A DNA stretch of 64,000 nt from Pseudevernia furfuracea (lineage: Eukaryota > Ascomycota > Lecanoromycetes > Lecanorales > Parmeliaceae): NCBI GenBank assembly GCA_022315425.1, contig JAIUPT010000042.1:1984001-2048000 (forward strand), given 5' to 3'. The notes under the pieces were generated by a model, which did not search any database, was not told the DNA's origin, and saw only the letters and a list, made by a program, of their open reading frames with translations. Of this stretch, positions 11,634 to 23,034 are shown piece after piece. Numbering within the stretch: position 1 is the first letter of the stretch; every line of letters begins with the position of its first letter. Both the position numbers and the translations under genes were made by a program.

Positions 11634-13127
11634 ATGCAGCATTATACTGACCTCAAATGGCTGGATACTCGGCTGGAAAACCTGAAGCTATATTTAGAGC
11701 AGCTGAAGCTTCATCTTGTGCATCTGGGACCTCGATACAAAAGTCCGGGACCGCAATTCCAAGACGTGGAGCATCACCTTGGATTCCCCAAGCCTCGGAT
11801 AGACGATTTCAAGCAAAACTTTCGAGGTCTGGAACCTCATGTCAGAACACTAAGGTTTCTTTTCCAAAAGCTGCTGGTTCTCGGCTTAATCATTCTGTTC
11901 ATCGTTTCTTGGTGGACTTTTCTGCGGAGAGATGGAGCGAGCAGAAGGCTTGAACCAGATAATTCGGTTTTCAATGCTACCCTGGGAGTACGTCTTCGTA
12001 CAATAAGCTTGTCCTGGGAGGTTATGGCTGACATACAGGAAAAGTTCCAACACGTATTCGCACTTGCCCTGCCAGATCGTTTCGACAGAATTCAGCCGCT
12101 TTTGAACGCCGCCAATGCCACTAACATCAACGTAACGGTCCTCGATGCTCTAAGAGACAAGCAGATTCCGGAGGATTCCTGGCCCAAAGGATGGTCAGAT
12201 AATCCCGCGAAGAAAGCCGGCGAACTAGGCTGTCTTATGTCTCACGTAAGAACGTGGAAGAAGTAAGTCTTGACGTCCCATTGATGATTCTTATATACTC
12301 ACACATACTGTAGGATGATCGCTGAAAACATCGAATCCGCTCTGATCATGGAGAGCGATGCCGATTGGGATCTTCGCATCAAAGAGACTTTGCGGGGCGT
12401 AGCCTCCGCCTCCAAACGCCTAGTAGACTGGCCATTCGACGCTCCAGCTCGCTCAGGCATTTTCCCCTACGGTGATAAATGGGACATTCTGTGGATAGGA
12501 CACTGTGGCAGCTGGAACCACGAAAATCACCGCATATACAGCTTCAACGACAGCACCGTTCCACCGGAGGACCACGAATACACCTTCACCGATAAGCCAC
12601 GAGAAGAACAGCACAGACCAGGCACTCGATCGGTGTTCCCTCTTAACTACGCCGTCTGCTCCACCGCTTACGCCATCAGCCATGCCGGCGCCGCCAAACT
12701 GGAAAAGGAATTCCGAGAAGGAAGCGACAATATCGATCTCCGTCTCGCTGACATCTGCCGTAACAATCAAAACCTCAATTGCCTCGGCGTCTGGCCTCAA
12801 ATCATCACCGCCGCCATCACAAATACTAACATCGAGCATCCGCTCGGCGAGATTGTAACCGGGGAGATGGCGCTCACGGAGTGGTCCCCCGGACCAGGGT
12901 TGCAGTATTCGGCACGGCTGAACGCAGAGAAGGTTCTTAAGGGTTCTTCGTCGATGGAGGAGTGGGTTCCGCAGTGGAACTCTACGTGGGCGTTGAAGAA
13001 TGAGACTTGGAGTCAGGTTGGCTTCGAGGAAGCGAAGAGCTTGGAGGCGGAGACTATGTCTGATGGCGAGGAGAAGAAGAAGAAGAAAGGGGGAAATGAG
13101 TTTCAATGGCAAAGATCCTGGAACTAG
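11634..13127 (+). CDS. glycosyltransferase, GT25-like, type II membrane protein
   Basis: This is a putative Golgi or ER glycosyltransferase of the GT25 (LPS-biosynthesis-like) family. Exons are 11634-12262 and 12314-13127, giving 480 residues with a 51-nt intron. A cytosolic, Leu-rich amphipathic N-terminus of about 78 residues is followed by one membrane anchor (about 79-96, LVLGLIILFIVSWWTF), so the catalytic part should be lumenal. Family-like features are ALPDRFDRIQPLL early in the domain, GELGCLMSHVRTWKKM across the splice, and ALIMESDADWD with the Asp-x-Asp metal site. The C-terminus is Lys-rich. Acceptor and donor are unknown. The first ATG was used; a later start is possible because the N-terminal part is not typical of the family. 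Confidence 0.8.
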
Positions 13128-14900
13128 GAGCTCGGTTGAGGATGCAGAGGTCCTACGTTTGCTTACCTTGAGGTTAGCAATTGTACATTGCCCCTCCTCG
13201 CGAGGTCGGAGGGAGGCCTGGTGTTTTTCGTCCCGAGAGTGTGTCTACGGGATAAGAGTGCTCGATTCGACAGCTGCGTGAGCGGGAGAGGAGCAGATGG
13301 AGGGGTGGCGTGATCTTCCTGGCTAGCCTCTACCTCTACGACAGCACTACGCCCTCGTATCCGTTGCGCCAAGAGACGTGCTAAGATCTGACTGAGGGAT
13401 GAGAGCGGAGAAGACGGAGTGTGTTGAGTCACTTTTGAGGAACTGGGAAAGGCTCACCAGCTGGAGGTGTTGGGTTCGGTGATGGTGGGACGTTCAACGC
13501 TACAAGAATTATCACTCAGAGGAGAAAGAAAGAAAGAAAGAAAGAAAGGAAAGTAGCACCTTTTGTTGATACCGCGTTCTTCCCGTGTGAGACCATGCAG
13601 TCGGCTTTCGTGTCTTACATGGCTGGTTGTTGGTCATTGGGAATCCTCGTGCTTGAGAAAAGAACCGTCGGAAAGCATCACACACGGGAACCATCGAGAT
13701 CAACCACCCACCCCTACCCCCCTCCGCCCCACGCCACCCTGCGAGAAAGGAGCCCGGCAACCCTTCTGACCAATCGGCCCCCACACGGGACCTTCCTCTC
13801 CTTCCTCTTCTTCTTTCTTCTTCTTCTTCTTCCCTCTCCACTCCAGCTTTCCATCACCGTCCCGCAACGCCCCCCCCCCCCCCCCCCCCCCAATCACGCA
13901 CTCGGATCCTTTTTCCCCTTTTTATTTTAGAGCTCCGGGTCGTTTCTCCGGCTGCGACGAAGCCTCTGAACATCGTCGGATGTTTTTTGGGAGGAGGGCG
14001 GATGGGATGGGTGTGGTTGGTTGGTTGTTGAGCGGGAATGTATGTCTGGGGACGAGGATTGGTTGGTTGACTATTGGGGGGGGGGGGATGGTGATGGCGG
14101 CTTGTGATGGGCTATTCGATATTGCGTGTTCCTTGGTTGTGGTGATTAGGGAGATGGGGGGGTTAGGACTTCCTGTTGAGTGTCTCCTGGGGCTTTTGGG
14201 CCTACGGGTAGTGGCAACTTTGGGGAAGAAGGTCAGGTGATTTTAGCCGGTTTTTGGCTGGAGTTGGGGTCGGAGGTTCCGAGCGAGTCTTCTGCTGGGG
14301 AAACGGGTAAAACGCACGACGTGCCTCCTCCTCCTCCTCCTCTTCGGCCGTCAGCCACTCGCGCTCGAAGCCACATGTAACCCGTTACCGGTTTGCGCAC
14401 CTGATGGTGGCGGATGTGCGATGCATACTTGGTCGCATGCCTAGAGCCACCACTTGCCGCACCTGTGGGCGTAAACCGGCAAGCATCTGCGGTGTGACCA
14501 TGCGATTTGATGGTGGGAACGTTTGCTGGTGCCATTTGCATGTCAGGGCTCATATTACCAAGCACAAGCGGTGCTTTTAGCGGAGTATCAAACCACCCCC
14601 TTCTCGACGACTGCTGCATCTGCTACCTTCCCGTGACCCGAATACAAGTGTATAAGCCCGCATAGCCATTTCGTTTCCTCCTTGAATGCCGGATTCCTCT
14701 AGCATCACAACGTCTCTGATTATTGCGCCGGCATGGCTTTCATCGAGGGGGTATCTTTCCCCGAGTCGTCTTCTCGAAGCTCTTCGTTAATGATCAATAA
14801 TTGCTTTTGTACTCTTGTTCTTTCCTCGGGATCTTCCAATTTCCCCAAATCTTGGGTGTATTTCGAAACACACACACACCACCTTGTAGTAAGTAAGGTC
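13128..14900. other. intergenic with homopolymer and purine/pyrimidine tracts
   Basis: I see no supported gene. There is a GAAA tract (about 13524-13550), CTT-rich sequence (13800-13835), a run of 22 C (13870-13891) and a G10 run (about 14079-14088). Open frames here are made of low-complexity residues such as poly-Pro or poly-Gly and look like by-products of the tracts. Confidence 0.5.
13870..13891 (+). repeat. poly-C tract
   Basis: This is an uninterrupted run of 22 C within a pyrimidine-rich stretch. Run length is likely to vary between reads and strains. Confidence 0.9.
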
Positions 14901-14904
14901 TTGA

Positions 14905-15940
14905 TTGTGCCTTGCCGAAACAGTTTTTGTTCTCGAAGAATTATCCCCTGACCCCATTGGAAAAGTTGGCGGCGACGGTGTGATCGAGAAATCCCTCTTC
15001 TTGAGTCTTTTGGTTTTTGGGAGGCCACAGGCACTCGCTTTTTGTCGATCCCTTGTTGAAGCAACATCGGTGATCCCGAGGGAAAGCGAGGACGTGCGGC
15101 GAAGGGGGTTCCGGGATCCCGTTGGATTCGAATCGTGGACGGAGGTGCCCACGTTTCACGAGGCGGCGTACAGCCAAGGCCATCATCCATCGACAACGCG
15201 CTTCGAAAGTCGTTCTCTGCTAAATCTATTCTTTAAGGAGCTGCCGACCTCGGCTTTCTCATTTGACTACGACCGAGTGGCCCATGTCGCCGCAGAAATC
15301 TTCGGCACCAAAGCGCACGATACGATCTACACTCTTGGCTCCGGGCCCTTAGCTGAAAACTGCGCCATTCACGAGTCACTGAGATGGTTCTTTTATCAAC
15401 AAAAGAGCTATGTCGCAAACTTAGACGTTGTGTCCAGAAAAGAAAATGGAGTCAATAAAATTTTATGTCCTGGCACGCTGTAAACAAGGCCCTACGTTCA
15501 TGCGAAAACTGGGCATGGTTTACGGCTGTCACCAAGATCAGCTCGTTCCCGCTACTTTCGTGGAGACATGTAACATCTATCGACCGGAGAATAAGCGAGC
15601 ACGGCTCGAATTTCAAGCTCTCTTCAAAATTGAGACCCAGTCTCGTCAGGAGCCCGACTTCCACCCAACTGGGCCACCCAGGGTCAAGTTGCCCAGGCTG
15701 AATGTCACACTCCCAAGTTTGAGCAGGCATTCAGATGACGTTCCCCAGCCCAAGCGCAAGGCCAGTGCTTGCGCCTCTGTCGCCACTACAATACTGATTC
15801 TTGTTATAGCGCGACGTTGATCTTACTGATACTCCGGGGCTGAAGCCCCTTGATGATGGCCGCGAAGATGCTCTCAAGAAACTCAAGGCAGCAAAGGAGG
15901 CTCTAATGTTACAACTCAAAGTCAGTCGTTTTGCCGGCTC
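14905..15940 (+). CDS. unresolved hypothetical locus
   Basis: Three consecutive segments look protein-coding but I could not join them with acceptable introns. The first (to 15483) contains AFSFDYDRVAHVAAEIFGTK and LRWFFYQQKSYVANL. The second, in another frame (about 15428-15820), contains KQGPTFMRKLGMVYGCHQDQ. A third frame (about 15810-15920) encodes DVDLTDTPGLKPLDD followed by a Lys/Ala-rich helix. This may be a multi-exon gene of unknown function or a frame-broken relic. I recognise no family, and the boundaries are approximate. Confidence 0.25.
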
Positions 15941-18866
15941 ACATCACTTTTTGGACCTTTGGGATAGCGCAACATAGAGCGCAACGTTTAGTCCCTGTTT
16001 CCGTGTACACTGTTCGCCCCTGACGTCTCAATAGCGTGAGAGTCCCCCAGGACATCCCCCCGGGCTCGACCCCTCTCGTCATGGAAGCAAGGATGCGGAC
16101 AAGAGGCCGAATTTTGTCGGAAAAAAGGACGCCGAATGGGAGGACTGTGCTGACTCAGCAAAATACTTTTTGACAGAGTTGGAAGAATCCCTGGACTTTC
16201 AAAGGGGAGATACGCTCTGGCCAAGAATAGAGAGGTGGAGGCCACTTGGCCATAGATAGGCAGGTAGTGCTGAGCATTTGAGCGAGGTTACGGGCATCAG
16301 AGCCCCCCAATAGTGGAAAACCTCAACTGGAATCAGGCAACAAGTTAACAAAATAGAAATCACACATAGTGGTGACTGCGTGCCGTGCTTATGAACGTGG
16401 ACCCAGTGGAATTCTTGCCGTTTTCAACGAAGCCAATTCAGGTTTGCCGAACCAGATACAAGACGGAATAGAACGTCTTATGCGCTCTCAAGACGATGTT
16501 AGCCTACACGTTTCCTCTGCGGGGGGTCAAAAAACGCTATAGGTTAATCCTCGAAGCTGCAAGTGCAAATGCTTTTTTCTCGGTCTACCTTGTTGATCAT
16601 ATGCCGCAGTGGGAAAGAATGGCTTCATTGGTACGGTTAAGGAATGGTCTACGATACGGTGAGCCAATTCCTATAGAATATGTACCTATACACGTAAGAG
16701 ATGCCGTGATCTGAAAAGCGACAGCACTTTTCGGCGGGGTTTGTCTGTCTTTCCTGCTATCCATTACCAGCCATGATCACGGTACATTTCCGTATCCAGT
16801 CCCAGCCACGGCTGTTTCGAACCACGACTTTTGTTTTCAATCGAACCGTGGACCTGTTCAGTAATGAGATCTCGATTCGAAATGTAACCCCTGTACCAAA
16901 AGAAAGTTTTCAAAGATTCGTGGAACAAAGTCAGATATTCTAGCGGCTAAGAGCTTAGCATAAAGGTTGGCTCTTTGGCTATGTCTTCCCATACGGTCGA
17001 TGCATCGAGCTGTACGCCCTTCTATTCGACGAAGTTGTTTCTGGTTGAGTGCTGGACGGTATGACGACAGCTGGATGGAACGCAGCTCGAAGCTCTGGTT
17101 TGAATGAGCACATTGGGTCTGCCTTGCCGAGGCGGCCGCAAGACTTGCACGTTGCCGTCGATTTCAGTTGGCATTGCTGATCTTGAGGGTCGCCTCTCAT
17201 CACGGTACTTTTCTACAGCCACTCGGGACAAGCAGCATGGCCAATGGTGACTTTGCTTGCGATCTTAGCGCCGTGCTATGGGTATCCGATGATGTCGAGC
17301 CCCACACTCACTACCCGCTGAACGGATAACGTACATGCAAGAGGTATATATATGTCATGATGATACATAGGTTATAAGGAGGTATGTGACGGCTGAAAAC
17401 TTCACGAGAGTCCCGCGTGGAGGTAGCTGGCTGTCAGGTGTCAATTAGCACATAATATGAAGAGAGAGAGGGTGCATCAGTGGGAAAATTTGTCCTTCTT
17501 AAATACCCCATAGAGTAGGGAGGTTGGAAAAGGGCTTCCACTAGGCATGACGGTGTGATTTGTGTTAATCCGTCGCGACGCAGACTCAGAGGCCAGCCAA
17601 TCCTGCAGAGGCGAATCCGATCTGACAACAGTCAACAATGAGGGGAGCGTCGGCATGGTAGTGATTATCCTATGGAGTTTGGCCAGACCACTTCAATCGA
17701 CCACAGTAACAATGCCCCAAAAGAAAGGTGAAAAAAAGGGACAGAATTATCTCTAAGCCGAGCTTGATGGGCTCATAGGCTGTTGGCGATGTTGGAAGAC
17801 ATGACCTGGGGGCCTAGATTGATTCTGGTGATAGCCTGAAAGAGAGGACAGTGAGTTGGACTTTCTTAATACAGACGCATCGCAGTAGCGATGAGTAGGA
17901 TTAGCTGCACCTGTACTTTATTGTGGTTCCACATTCACAGAGACTCTGTATGGCATAATAACGGAGACCGTCCATGGTAGTCAAATCTGAATGGCTCGCA
18001 ATAGGTGTAAACCCCCTTAATTCGAGCCTAGAACCTGTCTCTTTGGGTGCGTTCTCAGCGCACAACTTTCGGAACCTACGAATTTCCAGAAAATGTAGCG
18101 GGACCCACACGCTAATGTTATCGAAAGGGGGTGTACACCCACTTGTAGTCATTGATTGCTGCTTCACTTATGAACAAGGAATAAACAACGGAGAAATTCG
18201 AGCCAATCGGACACCGAGAAATCTCAACACTCTCCTTCTCTGAAGATACCGCCGGAAGTACTCCCTTCTTTTTGCCTCTTGAAGAAAAAATAAGTACCGT
18301 TCAATACACATCAGCGTTCTCGAAGCCCCAAAAAATCAAGCATAGTGCATCTTAAGCGAGGCAGCCCATACTAGCTTTGCACTGACGAAGGGATCCGAAG
18401 CACTGGCGTACAATAACGGTCTGACGAAATTCCTCGGCAGATGGAAACCCATCAGACAGCCGATAGTGAGCGTCGAATGCTCGAAATGCCAAATAGCCGG
18501 ATCAAAGTTTCTCTCTCTGGCAGTATTTCGATTTCAGTAACGAGACTTTAAGCCACGCCGAAGTCGACTAGAGGATCCTTCGTTCATCATTCCTAACAGA
18601 AGATCATCAGTCTCATTACCAAATAAGTAGTTGATGTTTGAGGACTTGCAGCTTACTTGGAGGCTGCAGAGGCTCTACCAGCTCCCTTCGCGGAGCCAAC
18701 ATGGCAGGGTAGTTGAGCTCAAGATCGGCATTCGCTGAGATAGCAAAGTTTCCAAAGCCGCACAAAGTATTGCTCTGATAACCATACGGGCGACAAACTT
18801 CCTCGATCACTGCATGTTTTGAAGAGGTTCCAGAATATCTGCACTATCTCCTCTATCTGAATCGCA
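15941..18866. other. intergenic, no supported gene
   Basis: Only short open frames are present, for example 16496-16714 and 17974-18243. None has a family motif or plausible splice partners. There is no long repeat that I can see. The stretch ends at the 3' end of PEX1, transcribed toward it. Confidence 0.5.
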
Positions 18867-21800
18867 TCACATCAGGCTACTCCTTCCCCCAATCTCTGTA
18901 GGCCCCTGCCCGTTTGGCATCTCGCCATTCCTACCAACGACAAACTCTCTATAAATGCGCTCCAACCTCCTCCTCTCATCCGCACCGACTGAGCTTCTCG
19001 TTGTAGCAAGCGAAGCTTCAATATGTTTCCACTCAATCACGACCTCTTGTTTCAACTCAGCCTTTGTACCGTCCCCGTTGGCGTTGTCCTTGGAAGATGA
19101 TTTAGTTATTCCACGTCGTGCATGCCGGTCCCTCCGCCTGGCAAGCTTGATTGCATCGAGCTTTGCAATGATGGCTGCATACTCCGTTGCTTGCTTCGTG
19201 CAACTCGTGGTGGGCGTAGAGCCGTTTGCGGTATCCTCCTTGCCAAAGCGAAACTGTAGAATATCTTGTTTCGGGACGCTGCTACTTTTCTTGTTGTCCT
19301 TGTGATCCTTGAAATTGTCTTCACCGTTGGTACCATGGTCGCCTAGTACATCGTGAATTGCCTCGAGGTGCGCATTGTAGATGACAGCCTGCAGATCGGC
19401 GCCCGAATAGCCTACCGTTCGATAGGCAACCTCCGAGAGACTCTTGTGCTGACATGCGGCATCCAGAATGTCTTGGCTGATGGACAGCTTCTTACTCAAT
19501 GCCTGAAGAATGTCGAGTCGGTCATCCAAGCTTGGCATGTCACAGAGCAGCGACTTGTCAAGGCGACCTGGTCTTAATAGTGCAGGATCAATTAAGTCAG
19601 GTCGGGAAGTCGCAGCCAGCACGTAGACCCCGGAGAGACCCTCTGCACCATCCATCTGCGTCAAAAGTTGGTTCACCACACGATCAGTGACTCCTGTAGA
19701 ATCGTGGCCTCGCTTCGGTGCGATGCTGTCAAATTCGTCGAAGAAAAGCACGCATGGTCTCGCTGATTCAGCTCTCTCAAAGAGATCACGAACACTTTTC
19801 TCGCTAGCACCAATGTATTTGTTCAAGATCTCCGGACCTTTCACGCTGATGAAGTTCAGGCCACACTCGCCAGCTACCGCGCTTGCAAGCAAGGTCTTGC
19901 CACAACCTGGGTAGCCATACAGTAGAAGTCCAGAGCGTAGGCGGAGAGGGCACTGTGCGAAGATTGGAGCGTAGGTGGTAGGGTACTGCAACGTTTCGAG
20001 GAGGATCTTTCGAGTTTCCTGCAGACCTCCAATGGAGTCAAACGTAGTCTTGGATGACTGCAGGGTCACATTTCTTAGAGAAGCGGGAGTGAAGCCTTTC
20101 AGAGCATTCTCGAAGTCAACTTTCTTGAGGACGATATTCGACTCTTCCGCGGGATCCGAGGCTGTGTCAACACATCTGATCAGGGCTTCATTCTTCGCTC
20201 GAGAGACAAGCAGCACCAAGTCACCCGGCATGTAGCCATCAGTTTGCCCTGCAAAATCAAGGAAGTCTAGACTGCGATCAACTTGGAAACTTTCGGATCC
20301 ATCTGCAGGCTCCGAGCGAGAATATTCACCCATCCAAGCAGCTTCAATATCTTGGCTACTGCTGCGTGAGTGGCCATGCGCACTCTCGGCTAATGGTCTT
20401 CCGTCGCGAGATTGACAGGCAAGAGCTTGCAGCACCTGCCGCCTACCATCTTTGTCTGGCACCTTTAGCGCTACTATTTCCCTCATGACGTTGCCTCCAA
20501 TAATGACGTTGTTCAGTGCTTCTTTCGCTTGCGATGTTGCCAAGATCACCACATGCGAATCGAGGCTGCAGTACTGGTGCACGAGAGAGCAAAATATCTC
20601 ACTGATCTGTCGGCTGCGACCGTTGTCATTAGTTTGAAGTTCTGTCTCGGCAGGACAAAGTCTGTCAAGGTCATCTAGGATGACAAGCGCGCGGCCTCCT
20701 AATCGAGTACCCCAAAATGCGGCCATGAATAGTCGACTCAAAGTCTCTTTAATTGTGGATATTCGAGTCTCGTCGTTCATCAACTTGCGACAGGGGAATA
20801 AACTTATATGGAATAGATCAAACTTGCGCAGTCGATGACCAAGTAAACATGCCAGGGATGATTTGCCAGAGCCCAGGGCACCAGTCAACAGAACAGACGA
20901 ACAATGCGACAGGTGGGCGGTGAGCTGGTTGATGAGGCTATCAATGCCGATCATGGAGGGGAGCTCGGTTGGAAGTGGGTCAGCGTTGGTAGCGATTGAC
21001 TTCGACGCACTAAAGGGACTTGGGATTTCCTGTTGCACTTGAATGGCACCATTGATCTCTGAGCCTATGCACCACTTTACAGAACTCTTGGCGGAGTCCC
21101 TGCCTTCATACGAAGGCATCTCCAACCGGAGAAGTCCACCTTCCCAATCCTGGCTCTCATTGTTTTGAGGGACTTTGGGCAGAATGAGGCCGTTCGTGAG
21201 GGGCCCATCTAGCATACCTGCCTCATCCTGGTCCATGCTTTCATAATAGACCCGAATCTTTTCAGCTGCTGCTTCACGAACTGCTTTGGACTGCCCGCCA
21301 AATTTGATGCCATCGATCTCTCCATACTTCCCAAGAAAAGGGAAAATTTTCAAACTCTCGATTCCACTTCTCGGTATTGGAGGTGGCGCGGCTTCGATAC
21401 GCACAAGGCCTCCAACAATGCCCTCACTGTTCAGAGCAGAGCAAAGGGCCGAAGAAAGAGCAACATGACAAGAATCAGGAGCATCATCCCAGGCTAATAG
21501 CTTTGCGACAATCTTTGACGCAGGCGTCCCAGACTCACTGGCTTCCATGTCTTTACTTTTCTGTTGCTGCTGCGGATCAAGTGGAAGCTCAATCCCCCCT
21601 GGTTTCACCACAGATACGCACACATATTCAAGACCTTTGAGGGTTTTGTTCTCTAGCAAATCTCGATCTACCCATAGCCTAAGGGTTTTATCATGACTCT
21701 TGCCCTCTTCGTCTTCGTCGAACATATGAGTGCACAGGCTTCGATCGACACCACGGAGGAAAATTGCGCTCGGTCCAGCACCTCCGCGATGACTGCGCTG

Positions 21801-22707
21801 CCTTGTTCCCCCCATTCCACTTCTTCCGCCAGCGCTTCGGCGACCAGTGCTAGCAATACTCCGACTCGTGGTTTGGTCATTGTGCGAGAGACGAGGCCGT
21901 GTCTTAGGAGCTACAATGACCTCGCCGTCCGGCGAGATCTTCGCGAATGGCGTCAAAGAAGGTTGTGGCGGAGTAAGAGAGCTAATGATGACATTTGCCG
22001 TAGAGGTTGGCGACAGATGGATCGTCAAAGGATGAGCTTGTTGAGCCTGGGCGGAAGGCGACGCAGTGAACGACGGGTTGGGCAAGGCTCGGACTTGGAA
22101 TAGTAGATTTGATTCGAGGAAACTCGCGTGGAGCTCGATTACTGCAGCAGCCGTTAGCTTGCCTTTCCGTAGATCAGCGCAGGAAACACTTGCTTTCCCA
22201 GTCTGCTGGAGTCAGCGGTTCGATATGTACCGTATGTACCATAGGAGGATCCAGATGTAGAGATATACCCACCTGCATTATGACCTTAGCATCCCCAATC
22301 GCAATCACCCAGTCCTTCTGACCTTCTGACCGTCTACGAGACCCAGCATACGTCCAAACGTAGCATCGACTTCCACAACTCCAATCTCTTCTTTGTGTCG
22401 TCTGCCAGTTCTGTCGGCGATTGACGTTGATTTTGCTGTGCTTGCCATTCCTGTCCATCCGACGTACACAGAGCGTTGGGAAGCCGCATTGGGCCTTCTT
22501 GTGACTTGTACAGTCGAGGACTCTTTGTACTGCAGCTCAACTACAACGTTCTGGACGACCTAGCAGTATATGAGTAATATGTCCAAAGAGAGTGATCTGG
22601 CTGCTTACAGCGTTTGCATTGTCAAGCAGCGCAACAATTGACAGAGGAACGTTGACAAAGCAGTTTTTGAGCTCTACCAGCTTGAATTCGGCCTGAGTTG
22701 GCGCCAT
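18867..22707 (-). CDS. PEX1: peroxisomal biogenesis factor 1 (AAA+ ATPase peroxin-1)
   Basis: PEX1 forms the PEX1-PEX6 AAA+ motor that extracts the PEX5 import receptor from the peroxisomal membrane. Exons on the minus strand are 22707-22609, 22559-22323, 22272-22194 and 22141-18867, giving 1229 residues, a usual length. The N-terminal domain shows ELKNCFVNVP, YVGWTGM and VHIEPLTPADWE. The first AAA domain has a P-loop GALGSGKSS and Walker B VILDDLDR. The conserved second AAA domain has GYPGCGKTLLA, YIGASEKSVRDLF, VLFFDEFDSIAPKRG and LIDPALLRPGRLDKSL. The start ATG at 22707 gives MAPTQAEFKLVEL, as expected. The third intron (22193-22142) begins GCAAGT and ends CAG, a GC-AG intron required to read DWEIIELHA. 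The gene is divergent from MCM7. Confidence 0.95.
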
Positions 22708-23034
22708 AGCTGGCTTCAGAACCTCCTGTGAGACTCCCAGATGGCTCAAGTGTCTTATGAAACCATCGGCGTTAGCAACGAACTCTCCTTCTTGCTCAGC
22801 AACCAGATTTTAGAGAAACTGCAGATTTCAACAGCCGAGGCAGAAACGAGCCCTTCGGAAGCATTTCCGAGTTTCGGGAAAGCTAATCCTAAAAGAGGCT
22901 AATTGAAGCGCGAAACGACGCGTCCGACGCGCCAAAGTGTCTTCATAAGTTCATACCGAGCACTCCAAAAATACATGAACTAGATTTCCTTACCTTCTCA
23001 TCAGCAAACCAATCCTACTTCTTCAGCTGGTGCA
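22708..23034. promoter_or_regulatory. bidirectional PEX1/MCM7 promoter region
   Basis: Only 327 bp separate the two start codons. CGCGAAA (22909-22915) matches the SBF/SCB consensus, and ACGCGT (22918-22923) matches the MluI cell-cycle box bound by MBF; GACGCGCC follows at 22925-22932. The cluster lies about 110-125 bp upstream of the MCM7 ATG, which fits G1/S control of MCM genes in yeasts. Its activity here is inferred. Confidence 0.6.

Noticed and set aside
12453..13112. A 219-codon minus-strand frame opposite the GT25 gene.
   Set aside because: The plus strand carries the family motifs and the splice; the minus frame shows none.
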